Assembly (NCBI RefSeq): GCF_026738875.1
Contig: NZ_JAPQFJ010000006.1
Span: 114,716-178,715, forward strand
Direction of reading: 5' to 3'
Source of the DNA: Clostridium brassicae
GTDB lineage: Bacteria > Bacillota > Clostridia > Clostridiales > Clostridiaceae
DNA length: 64,000 nucleotides
Positions 15,990-23,371 of this stretch are shown here, piece after piece. Each line of letters begins with the position of its first letter. Within the stretch, counting starts at the first letter, position 1. The position numbers and the translations under genes are program-made. The notes under the pieces were generated by a model. The model searched no databases, was not told the DNA's origin, and was given only the letters and a program-made list of their open reading frames with translations.

Positions 15990-18492
15990 TATATCAAATC
16001 TTGCTAAGAAAAATTTTAAGAGAAACAAGATTAAAAGTTTACTTGTAATTATTACAATAGTTTTAACTACCGCCCTTTTAACTTCAATGGGAATTTTATG
16101 TGCTACTATTAAAAATGCAAATATTAAAGATATAGAGGATACAATTGGAAACTATCATTGTATTTTTTCAATACAAAATGATAAACAATTTCAAACTTTA
16201 AAAAACAATGTTCAGCTTGAAAAAGCAGGAGAATATATGTATTTAGGAAATTGTAATAATAAAGAATTAGGTGTAAATAGACTAGAATTAAGATATATGG
16301 ACAAGAATGTAGCAGATTTAAACAATATTAAATTGGAAAAAGGTCAGTTTCCACAAAATTCTAATGAAATTGTTTTGAATAAATGGATAATAGAGAAATT
16401 AAATAAAAAACCTAAATTAGGAGAAAAGATACATTTAAGTTTTATACCACCTATATCTAAGGAAGAGGAGTGGGAAAATAAAAAACCTAATGTTATTGAA
16501 AAAGATTTTGCTATTTGTGGAATTTTAAAAGAAAGTGAAGAAGAAAAAAAATATAATACTTCAAAGGGACTAGTATCAAAAGATGCAATATATAAAAGTT
16601 TAGATAAAAAAAATATAGACCGAGAAATATATCTAAGGTTTAAAGATGATAAAAATATTACAAAAGATATATATAGCCTTGCAGATAGCATGAATATATT
16701 GCGTAAAGATATTATGTTAAATAAATTTTATTTAAATGAACTACATCCTAGCGCTGGAAATTTAATTCCTTTTATCATTATAGGGTTAATATTAATGTTA
16801 GTAGCTATTGCAGTAATATATAATATTTTCTGTGTATCTATTTCACAGAAAATACAAGCTTTTGGGCTATTGGCGGCATTAGGATCTACAAGAAAGCAGA
16901 TGAGAAAGGTAATAATTATAGATGGGCTTTATAATTGTATTATTGGAATACCATTAGGACTACTTTTAGGTTATGGGTTAAGTTACTTTATATGTGGTTT
17001 TGTAATGCAAAGCTTACATGTAGGAAAGTATTTTGTAATTAATGTACCTTTTTCAGTGATAATTGTATCTTCACTTGTAAGTGTAGTTACTGTAGTTATT
17101 GCACTTATTAGACCAGCTAGAACTGCTTCTAAGATATCTCCAATTGAGGCTATAAGATTTAGTGGTTATAAAACAGAAATTAAAAAGAAAGAGAAAAAAA
17201 TTTCTGGTGATATAAATATGAAAAAATTGTCTTACCTAAATTTGTGGAGAAATAAAAAACGTACTTTAATGACTCTATTTTCTTTAAGTATGAGTGGAAT
17301 GATTTTTATCATAGTATCTTCTGTAATATTTAGCATGGATATTAACTTAAATTTAAAAGAAGATATACAGAATGATTTTCTTATTTCATCCTCGCATATA
17401 ATCAAGGACAATGGAATAGTAAATCCTTTAAATGAGGATTTTATAAAAAAAGTAAAGAATATAGATGGCGTTACTAAGGTACAAAAGGTAAATCACAGCT
17501 ATGTTTGGTTTGATAATGTGGTTTTGTCAAAGAATGATACTAAAGTAGCTAGTAGTAAGGAATGTTTTAACTTTTATGGATTTGATGATGAAATGATAGA
17601 TAAATTAAAAGATAATTTATCTCTTGGAGAAATATCACTGGAAAATTTAAAAAATAAAAATGAGGTGATTTTAGTTGCAAATCACAAGGGAAAATATAAG
17701 TTTAATGTTGGAGATAAGGTTTTATTAAAGAAAGCTAAGCTTTATAAAGAAGACCTTCCTCAAAATGAAAATCAAACTCTTGATGAAATTTATGATAAAG
17801 AGAATGACAATAATTACAAATTTAATGAATATAAGATAGTGGCAATAGTAGATAAAAATGTAGAAGGATTAGATATGGGATTAGATACAAATGGAACTTT
17901 TATTGCTTGTGAGGATATATTTAATAGAACGATTAAAGATAATAGGCCTATCCAGATTCGTATAGATATACAAAAAGCTAAATATGAAGGAGTAAAAGCT
18001 TCTTTAAAAAATATTATTGAAAAAAATGAAGAAATAGTATATAAATCCTATGTAGAAACTAGGGAAGATCTGCAAAGCCAATTTAAATCAACGAATATTA
18101 TTTGCTATGGAGTTGTTTCCATAATAGCATTAATAGGTATGTTAAATCTAATTAATACTAGAATTACAGGTATCATGGCAAGAAAAAATGAAATGGGAAT
18201 GATTGAAGCTATTGGTGCTTCAAATAAGGATATAAGTAAAATGTTACAGCTAGAAGGATTCTATTATTCTTTTATAAGTTTAGTTGTAGCTGTAGGTTTT
18301 GGATTAGGAATAGGATATTTATGTTTTAGATTAATAAAGAAAACTGCTACGTATATGATATATAGATTTCCATTAATTCCAATAATAATTCTTATTAGTA
18401 TGTTTGTACTTTTACAAATAATAATAACTTATTTAATTCAAAGAATTTTAAATAAGAATTCCATAATAGATAAAATTAGAGTTAATGAGTAA
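15982..18492 (+). CDS. FtsX-like ABC permease, two-domain, 836 aa
   Basis: Large permease starting at TTG 15982 behind AGGGGTGGG. Layout: helix near 17-40, an extracytoplasmic MacB-PCD-like domain (about 45-250), three helices (about 258-380), a second amphipathic entry near 430 followed by another outside domain (about 455-690), then three helices (about 700-830). The FtsX coupling motif appears twice: ALGSTRKQM and AIGASNKDISKML. A duplicated architecture of this length is typical of Gram-positive antimicrobial-peptide or lipid-related exporters. Partner ATPase is the preceding gene; the two-component system upstream is the probable regulator. Confidence 0.92.
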   Translation: MNSISNLAKKNFKRNKIKSLLVIITIVLTTALLTSMGILCATIKNANIKDIEDTIGNYHCIFSIQNDKQFQTLKNNVQLEKAGEYMYLGNCNNKELGVNRLELRYMDKNVADLNNIKLEKGQFPQNSNEIVLNKWIIEKLNKKPKLGEKIHLSFIPPISKEEEWENKKPNVIEKDFAICGILKESEEEKKYNTSKGLVSKDAIYKSLDKKNIDREIYLRFKDDKNITKDIYSLADSMNILRKDIMLNKFYLNELHPSAGNLIPFIIIGLILMLVAIAVIYNIFCVSISQKIQAFGLLAALGSTRKQMRKVIIIDGLYNCIIGIPLGLLLGYGLSYFICGFVMQSLHVGKYFVINVPFSVIIVSSLVSVVTVVIALIRPARTASKISPIEAIRFSGYKTEIKKKEKKISGDINMKKLSYLNLWRNKKRTLMTLFSLSMSGMIFIIVSSVIFSMDINLNLKEDIQNDFLISSSHIIKDNGIVNPLNEDFIKKVKNIDGVTKVQKVNHSYVWFDNVVLSKNDTKVASSKECFNFYGFDDEMIDKLKDNLSLGEISLENLKNKNEVILVANHKGKYKFNVGDKVLLKKAKLYKEDLPQNENQTLDEIYDKENDNNYKFNEYKIVAIVDKNVEGLDMGLDTNGTFIACEDIFNRTIKDNRPIQIRIDIQKAKYEGVKASLKNIIEKNEEIVYKSYVETREDLQSQFKSTNIICYGVVSIIALIGMLNLINTRITGIMARKNEMGMIEAIGASNKDISKMLQLEGFYYSFISLVVAVGFGLGIGYLCFRLIKKTATYMIYRFPLIPIIILISMFVLLQIIITYLIQRILNKNSIIDKIRVNE

Positions 18493-18515
18493 ATATTATA
18501 TAGGGGAGAGGGAAA

Positions 18516-19064
18516 ATGAAAAAAATTTTTGTGATTATAGTTAGTATTTTTCTTCTAATTAGTATTTCAGGTTGTAGTGGAAATGATGTTGAAAAGGAGA
18601 AAAACATTTTATCAGGCAAAACTTTGAGCTTTTCAGGTAAAGATTTAAATGGAAACAAAATAACAAAGGATTTACTTAAAGATTATGATTTGATTGTCAT
18701 AAATAAATGGGGGACATCTTGTAATCCTTGTGTACAGGAAATGCCTGATCTTCAAAAAATCCAAGATGAGTTTAAAAACAGAAAGGTAAAAGTAATAGGA
18801 GTAATTTCTATGGATAAGGAGAAAAATGATGAAAAATCTTTAATAGATGATGCAAAGAAAATCACTAGTATTAAAAAAATAAATTATCTTAATATATTAC
18901 CTGATAAAAAGTTTAATGAGCAATTAAACAAATTTGATTTTGTACCAGTAACTTTATTTGTTAAGCCTGATGGTAAAGTATTAGACACTTATATTACTGG
19001 AGCTACTAAATATGACTATTTTAAGAAGTTAATAGATTCAGCATTAAAGGGTGAGCTAAAATGA
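18516..19064 (+). CDS. TlpA/ResA-like thioredoxin-fold lipoprotein
   Basis: 182 residues. Signal peptide II with lipobox ending at Cys20 (LISISGC), so it is anchored outside the membrane. Thioredoxin-like fold with active-site CNPC (Cys69, Cys72) preceded by KWGTS, and the cis-Pro loop FDFVPVTLFVKPDG. AhpC/TSA-like redoxins of this type reduce disulfides or carry electrons to extracytoplasmic partners. It lies 23 bp after the permease and its stop codon overlaps the CXXC micropeptide (ATGA), tying it to the redox genes downstream. Confidence 0.9.
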   Translation: MKKIFVIIVSIFLLISISGCSGNDVEKEKNILSGKTLSFSGKDLNGNKITKDLLKDYDLIVINKWGTSCNPCVQEMPDLQKIQDEFKNRKVKVIGVISMDKEKNDEKSLIDDAKKITSIKKINYLNILPDKKFNEQLNKFDFVPVTLFVKPDGKVLDTYITGATKYDYFKKLIDSALKGELK

Positions 19065-19198
19065 AGCAGAAACTTATAAGAAGGACCGTGTTATTACAAT
19101 CTTTTATATTTATAGCATTAGGTATATATAGAAGTGAAGTTTTAATAGCCTTCAATAAGGCTATCAATATATGTTTGGAGTGCATAGGAATTGGCTAA
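19061..19198 (+). CDS. CD1871A-family CXXC micropeptide (45 aa)
   Basis: Very short gene, ATG overlapping the TlpA stop by 4 bp and overlapping the next gene by 8 bp. The protein has a basic N-terminus, one hydrophobic helix (about 10-24) and ends in FNKAINICLECIGIG with a CLEC (CxxC) motif. The pattern '(R)(S/G)E(V/M)L.(A/V)(F/L)NKAINICLECIGIG' is that of the small clostridial family named after C. difficile CD1871A, as I remember it. The CxxC near the membrane suggests a redox relay or metal site between the TlpA-like protein and the Fe-S protein; that role is inference. Confidence 0.85.
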   Translation: MKQKLIRRTVLLQSFIFIALGIYRSEVLIAFNKAINICLECIGIG

Positions 19199-20015
19199 AG
19201 TAAATAGAAAAATTATTCAGATTATAAGTACTTTAATTACTAATGCTAATATAAAAGGAGTTATGGGGTACGGAATATACAAAGGTCCACTAAAAAAAAG
19301 CTGTGTTCCAGGACTTAATTGTTATTCTTGTCCCTTGGCTGTAAGTTCTTGTCCAATAGGGTCCATTCAGGCTATTTTGGGAAGTGCAAAGTATAAATTT
19401 TCTTTTTATATTTTAGGAATACTAATGTTAATAGGAGTGGTATTAGGAAGGGTAGTATGTGGATTCTTATGTCCATTTGGACTTGTTCAAGAGTTTTTAA
19501 ATAAGATAAGAACACCTAAATTTAAGCTACCTAATTGGACGAAGTATATAAAATATGTTGTATTAATAATTTTTGTAATTTTACTTCCGATTTTGTGGGC
19601 TAATGAACTAGGTATGGGTGATCCTACATTTTGTAAATATATTTGTCCTGCTGGAATGTTGGAAGGGGGCATACCTCTTGTACTTATGAATAATTCGCTA
19701 AGAAGTATTGTGGGATTTTTGTTTAAATGGAAAATGGCCATACTAATATTTACAATAATTTTATCAATTTATACTTTTAGGCCATTTTGTAAGGCTATTT
19801 GTCCATTAGGAGCTATATACTCATTTTTTAATCCTATAAGTATTTATAAATTGGAAATAGACAAAGATAAATGTATATACTGTAAAAAATGTTCTGAGGT
19901 ATGTGGTATGGGCGTAGAAGTTTATAAGAGTCCTAATAGCTTAGAGTGCATAAGATGTGGAGAATGTAAAACAGTCTGTCCAACTAAGGCAATAAAAACT
20001 GCAATAAAATTATAA
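19191..20015 (+). CDS. Membrane 4Fe-4S binding protein (NapH/YccM-like)
   Basis: 274 residues from TTG 19191, GGAG upstream. Four to five transmembrane helices interleaved with cysteine clusters: CYSCPLAVSSCP, CGFLCPFG, CKYICPAG, CKAICPLGA, and two C-terminal ferredoxin motifs CIYCKKCSEVC and CIRCGECKTVCP. The Cx2-3CP pairs before helices are typical of NapH/NosR/CcoG-like proteins that move electrons across the membrane. In this operon it probably supplies electrons, by way of the CXXC peptide, to the TlpA-like lipoprotein, taking the part CcdA plays elsewhere. That link is inference from gene order. Confidence 0.9.
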   Translation: MAKVNRKIIQIISTLITNANIKGVMGYGIYKGPLKKSCVPGLNCYSCPLAVSSCPIGSIQAILGSAKYKFSFYILGILMLIGVVLGRVVCGFLCPFGLVQEFLNKIRTPKFKLPNWTKYIKYVVLIIFVILLPILWANELGMGDPTFCKYICPAGMLEGGIPLVLMNNSLRSIVGFLFKWKMAILIFTIILSIYTFRPFCKAICPLGAIYSFFNPISIYKLEIDKDKCIYCKKCSEVCGMGVEVYKSPNSLECIRCGECKTVCPTKAIKTAIKL

Positions 20016-20163
20016 ATGTGTTTATTAAAAAAGCTTTTATGAAAGTAATAGTAAAATAGTTTTAAAAGCTTCAGTATGGAAAATAAGGAAAAATTTGTCT
20101 ATTAAATATAAATAATATAGTATGGAAAAATGTGAGAAACTATGATAATCTTATTATAAAATT

Positions 20164-20440
20164 AGGTTATGTTTTAGAAAATTGTTGATTTCGTATAAAT
20201 TTAAAAACAATTCTAAAGCTAGTTTAAGTACTATGACTAAAATTTCATAACTCCCATAACTCAAACAATGAGATTTTTCAACGCTCAATTACTTAAACTA
20301 AATAACAATTGTTGAGTTCATTCTAATGAACTCAACAATTTAAAACATAGCCTTAGGATTACTAAAGGAAGTGTACACTAGGGTGTTTACACTCTTTTAA
20401 AACAGATCTTAAAATTAAAAGTGGGATTTATAAAAAGGAG
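20164..20440. repeat. Composite copy of the GGCTATGTTTTA repeat family, upstream of ddh
   Basis: Left part AGGTTATGTTTTAGAAAATT (20163 on) and right part TTTAAAACATAGCC (20340-20353) are inverted copies of each other's ends. Between them is a perfect 16-bp hairpin, AATTGTTGAGTTCATT (20307-20322) with AATGAACTCAACAATT (20325-20340). After the right part come ACTAAAGGAAGT and CTTTTAAAACAGATCTTAAA, both shared with the copies at 21487 and 23224. The 450 bases between the Fe-S gene and ddh hold no other gene. Confidence 0.65.
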
Positions 20441-20469
20441 GGACTTGGCTTTAGAGTCAGGGAAAATGA

Positions 20470-21447
20470 ATGAATAATAAGATTAGAGTAGGTATTGTAG
20501 GGTATGGAAATCTTGGGAAAGGTGTAGAATTATCTTTAGCACAAAATCCAGATTTTCAGTTAGAAGCTATTTTTACAAGAAGAAATCCTGATAAATTACT
20601 ATCTGCTTCAAAAATGGTACATATTTCAGAAATTATGAATTATAAAGACAAAATTGATGTTATGATTCTTTGTGGAGGCTCTGCTACTGATTTGCCACAA
20701 CAGGCGCCGGAGATTGCAGAAATGTTTAATACAGTAGATAGTTTCGATACTCATGCCAAGATACCAGAATATTTTAATAGGTTAGACGAGGTAACAAAAA
20801 ATGCTGGTACTATTGGACTTATATCAGTTGGTTGGGATCCAGGACTATTTTCATTAAATCGTCTTCTAGGAGAGGTAGTACTTCCAAGTGGGAAAGATTA
20901 TACTTTCTGGGGAAGAGGTGTAAGCCAAGGACATTCAGATGCTATTAGAAGAGTAGAAGGCGTTAAAGATGGGGTTCAATATACGGTACCTATTGAAAGT
21001 GCTATTGATATGGTGCGTACAGGAAAAAATATAGAGCTTTCAACCAAAGAAAAACATGAGAGAGTTTGCTATGTTGTACCAGAAGTTGCAGCTGATTTAG
21101 ATGATATTAAAAGTAAAATTAAATATATGCCAAATTATTTTGAAGAATATGATACAACAGTAAATTTCATAACTGAGGAAGAGTTGAAGACAAATCATAA
21201 GGGTATGCCTCATGGTGGATTTGTTATTCGTACAGGAGTTACTGGAGAGGGTACAAATCAGAGAATGGAGTTTAGTTTAAAGCTTGATAGTAATCCAGAG
21301 TTTACTTCTAGTGTGTTAGTAGCTTATGCAAGAGCAGTTTATAGATTACATAAAGAAGGTCAAACAGGAGCACGTACAGTATTAGATATACCATTTAGTT
21401 ATTTATCTCCAAAATCAGGAGCAGAATTAAGAAAAGAGTTGTTATAA
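20470..21447 (+). CDS. ddh: meso-Diaminopimelate D-dehydrogenase
   Basis: 325-residue NADP-dependent enzyme (EC 1.4.1.16) that forms meso-diaminopimelate in one step from tetrahydrodipicolinate, for lysine and peptidoglycan. N-terminal Rossmann motif GIVGYGNLGKGVE (8-20). Substrate-domain marks are present: CGGSATDLP, DSFDTHAKIP, VGWDPGLFS, WGRGVSQGHSDAIRR and HGGFVIRTG, all as in the Corynebacterium/Clostridium enzyme. Length is standard. The site before ATG 20470 is modest (CAGGGA); a stronger AAGGAGGG at about 20435 precedes a TTG that would give a 10-codon leader overlapping the ddh start. A terminator follows at 21599. Confidence 0.95.
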   Translation: MNNKIRVGIVGYGNLGKGVELSLAQNPDFQLEAIFTRRNPDKLLSASKMVHISEIMNYKDKIDVMILCGGSATDLPQQAPEIAEMFNTVDSFDTHAKIPEYFNRLDEVTKNAGTIGLISVGWDPGLFSLNRLLGEVVLPSGKDYTFWGRGVSQGHSDAIRRVEGVKDGVQYTVPIESAIDMVRTGKNIELSTKEKHERVCYVVPEVAADLDDIKSKIKYMPNYFEEYDTTVNFITEEELKTNHKGMPHGGFVIRTGVTGEGTNQRMEFSLKLDSNPEFTSSVLVAYARAVYRLHKEGQTGARTVLDIPFSYLSPKSGAELRKELL

Positions 21448-21486
21448 ATAGAATTTTTAGTTTATGTAAGTTTTCATTTAATTTCA

Positions 21487-21570
21487 GGCCATGTTTTAGG
21501 AAAGTGTTGATTTTGTATAAATTTAAAAACAATATTCTTTTAAAACAGAGCCTAATTTTAAAGTTGTTTG
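21487..21570. repeat. GGCTATGTTTTA repeat family, short copy
   Basis: Begins GGCCATGTTTTAGGAAAGTG and ends CTTTTAAAACAGAGCC (to 21552), followed by the shared tail TAATTTTAAAGTT. Ends pair over about 11 bp. Sits between ddh and its terminator. Confidence 0.65.
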
Positions 21571-21598
21571 ATAAGAAGTTAATATAAATATTAAGTAG

Positions 21599-21655
21599 AA
21601 GTGGCTGTCTTAAAATGATTTTTAAATAATTTTAAGATAGCCACTTATTTTATGT
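21599..21655 (+). terminator. Terminator downstream of ddh
   Basis: AAGTGGCTGTCTTAAAAT (from 21599) pairs with ATTTTAAGATAGCCACTT (to 21647), one mismatch, then ATTTTAT. The stem is near-symmetric and could also work on the other strand. Confidence 0.7.
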
Positions 21656-21715
21656 ATCTTACCTTCACTTAAACAAATAGTTTGTGGATACTGTGGTAGT
21701 GCCTTATAAAAATTA

Positions 21716-21743
21716 TTGACATATGTCGAAAAAATAGTACAAT
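21716..21743 (+). promoter_or_regulatory. Promoter with GACATATGTC operator for the DUF134 gene
   Basis: TTGACA (21716-21721) and TACAAT (21738-21743), 16-bp spacer. The palindrome GACATATGTC (21718-21727) overlaps the -35 box. The same palindrome overlaps the -35 box of the convergently placed NifX-like gene. Confidence 0.7.
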
Positions 21744-21829
21744 AACATTAAAATGATATATTTTAATAACTAGAATGAAGTAATGAGATATTAATATAAT
21801 AAAACTGTATTAAATGAGGTGAAGGATTT

Positions 21830-22210
21830 ATGGCTAGACCAAGAAAATGCAGAAAAGTATGTTGTTTGCCTAAAAATGATATATATGGACCGCTTAATGA
21901 TCCGGTTAATGAGGATCATTTTGTTACTATGACTATTGATGAGTATGAAACTATACGTCTGATTGACTTAGAGGGGTTTACGCAGGAAGAGTGTGCTAGT
22001 CAAATGAATATTGCACGCACAACTGTTCAGGGGATTTATAACGATGCGAGAAGAAAACTTGCCGACTCTTTAGTTAATGGAAAAGTGCTGAAGATTAAGG
22101 GGGGAGATTACAAACTTTGTAGTAACTCTGAAAGATTCTGCGATAGTGGCGAATGTTGCATACATAGACGAGGCAGAAGTTTTATAGAAGGTGAAGATAA
22201 GGATGGGTGA
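21830..22210 (+). CDS. DUF134 family DNA-binding protein
   Basis: 126 residues, small cytosolic regulator. Starts MARPRKCRKVC, as nearly all DUF134 proteins do; then MTIDEYETIRLIDLEGFTQEECASQMNIARTTVQGIY, a sigma-region-4-like HTH at about 45-80. Extra cysteines (CRKVCC, LCSNSERFCDSGECC) may bind metal or an Fe-S cluster. Family members usually lie beside NifX/NifB-type Fe-Mo-cofactor-binding-like proteins, exactly as here. The paired operator suggests it regulates itself and the NifX-like gene. A 33-codon open frame overlapping its stop (from 22203) is not supported. Confidence 0.88.
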   Translation: MARPRKCRKVCCLPKNDIYGPLNDPVNEDHFVTMTIDEYETIRLIDLEGFTQEECASQMNIARTTVQGIYNDARRKLADSLVNGKVLKIKGGDYKLCSNSERFCDSGECCIHRRGRSFIEGEDKDG

Positions 22211-22292
22211 AAATAAAAATATAAATTCTATTGCATGTCATTTCCTTGAATATGGAGTGCAAATAGGGGGAAGGGTGCTATATAATACAAAA

Positions 22293-22336
22293 GGCCATGC
22301 ATAAATAAGAAAAATCCTTATTAGCATGACTTTTAT
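22293..22336. terminator. Bidirectional terminator between convergent genes
   Basis: GGCCATGC...AAATAAG pairs with CTTATT...GCATGAC; T-rich on the plus strand after 22330 and AAAAGG before 22293 gives CCTTTT on the minus strand. Confidence 0.6.
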
Positions 22337-22383
22337 TTATGAAAACTTATAAATATTTTTTAAACTATTTGGGTAAATAAGAA

Positions 22384-22749
22384 TTAGCTATGATGGCATC
22401 CATGTTCATGTTCATGGCAGCAGTCACCAGAATCTACAAGAGAGCCTTCAAGCCATTTAAGAGCTACGGCTTTTACATCACCTGAACATCCACGAAGAAC
22501 ATCAATTCCACAGTTATTTAGTACACTTACTGCTCCTTCACCCATGTTACCTGCAATCATAAGTTTAACATCCATTTCTGCAAGAATATGTGCGATGTTT
22601 GATTTGCAGCCACAGCCTTCTGGTGATGGAACGATTTGTGAATCAATTATTGTTTTTGCAGTTGTATCAACTGTAAAAACAGTGAAATATTCACAATGAC
22701 CGAAATGGTCATCGATTTTATTTCCACGAGATGGTAATGCAATTTTCAT
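22384..22749 (-). CDS. NifX/NifB-type dinitrogenase Fe-Mo cofactor-binding-like protein
   Basis: 121 residues, cytosolic. Single NifX-like ribonuclease-H-type fold: MKIALPSRG at the start, then DDHFGHCEYFTVFTVD (the HFG motif characteristic of the family), and IAGNMGEGAVSVLNNCGIDV. The C-terminus is rich in His and Cys (DCCHEHEHGCHH), a probable metal-binding tail. No nif genes are nearby, so a nitrogenase role is unlikely; stand-alone members are thought to handle Fe-S or other metal centres. AGAAGGG site upstream of ATG 22749. Shares an operator with the DUF134 regulator. Confidence 0.9.
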   Translation of the reverse strand: MKIALPSRGNKIDDHFGHCEYFTVFTVDTTAKTIIDSQIVPSPEGCGCKSNIAHILAEMDVKLMIAGNMGEGAVSVLNNCGIDVLRGCSGDVKAVALKWLEGSLVDSGDCCHEHEHGCHHS

Positions 22750-22832
22750 ATAATAAACCCTTCTTTCTAAATTATTTAATAGAATAGCATTTTTAATACA
22801 TATGAGTTATTACCATATGACCTTTATATATT

Positions 22833-22861
22833 ATAATAAGCTTATAAATGACATATGTCAA
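22833..22861 (-). promoter_or_regulatory. Promoter with GACATATGTC operator for the NifX-like gene
   Basis: On the minus strand TTGACA (22861-22856), 17-bp spacer, TATTAT (22838-22833). Palindrome GACATATGTC at 22850-22859 overlaps the -35 box in the same way as at 21718. Confidence 0.7.
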
Positions 22862-22984
22862 TAACTATATTGTTAGGGAGAAGAAAAACACCAATAACTA
22901 GATAATGAAAAAAAGAATGATTGAAATTTTATATTTAATTAAATTATTAAAAAAGAAAGATAAATAATATAGAAGTAGTTTAGA

Positions 22985-23028
22985 GTTCTTGAATGTAATT
23001 AGTTACATTTAAGGGCTTTTTTATATAG
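22985..23028 (+). terminator. Orphan terminator
   Basis: GAGTTCTTGAATGTAA pairs with TTACATTTAAGGGCTT, then TTTTTTATAT. No gene immediately upstream on this strand. Closely related in sequence to the hairpin at 53379. Confidence 0.6.
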
Positions 23029-23223
23029 AAAAATAGCAAATAAGTAATCAAAAAAATATTTTAATTAACGGCTTTATGCATAACTTGGGTTGCAATCTGA
23101 TCAGTTTGAGAATGAGGTGCGATATACTATGATTTAAAATAAGTGTTACTAATATAACTTTAGATAGTAAAATGGAAGAAGTAATAAAGTATAGTTGGCT
23201 TATGTTATAATATATAAAGATTC

Positions 23224-23364
23224 GCTATGTTTTAATAAATTGTTGATGAACTATAATTTCAAAAACAATTTAAAATATGGCTTTAGGAAGACTAAAGGAA
23301 GTTTTAAAATAGTGTAAAAAACAACATTCTTTTAAGACATAACCTTAAATTTAAAGTTAATAGG
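23224..23364. repeat. GGCTATGTTTTA repeat family copy upstream of the SNF2 gene
   Basis: GCTATGTTTTAATAAATTGTTGAT (23224 on) and TAAAATATGGC (23271-23281) pair at the ends. It continues with TTTAGGAAGACTAAAGGAAGT and CTTTTAAGACATAACC (to about 23343), the same order of blocks as at 20340-20420. It ends only about 20 bp before the helicase start codon. Confidence 0.65.
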
Positions 23365-23371
23365 TGAGAAT

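Noticed and set aside
22203..22304. 33-codon frame overlapping the DUF134 stop codon
   Set aside because: Ends within the arm of a terminator hairpin and has no recognisable character; coupling alone is not enough support.
22384..22749. Nitrogenase cofactor gene
   Set aside because: No nif genes in the window; single-domain NifX-like proteins are common in non-fixing anaerobes.
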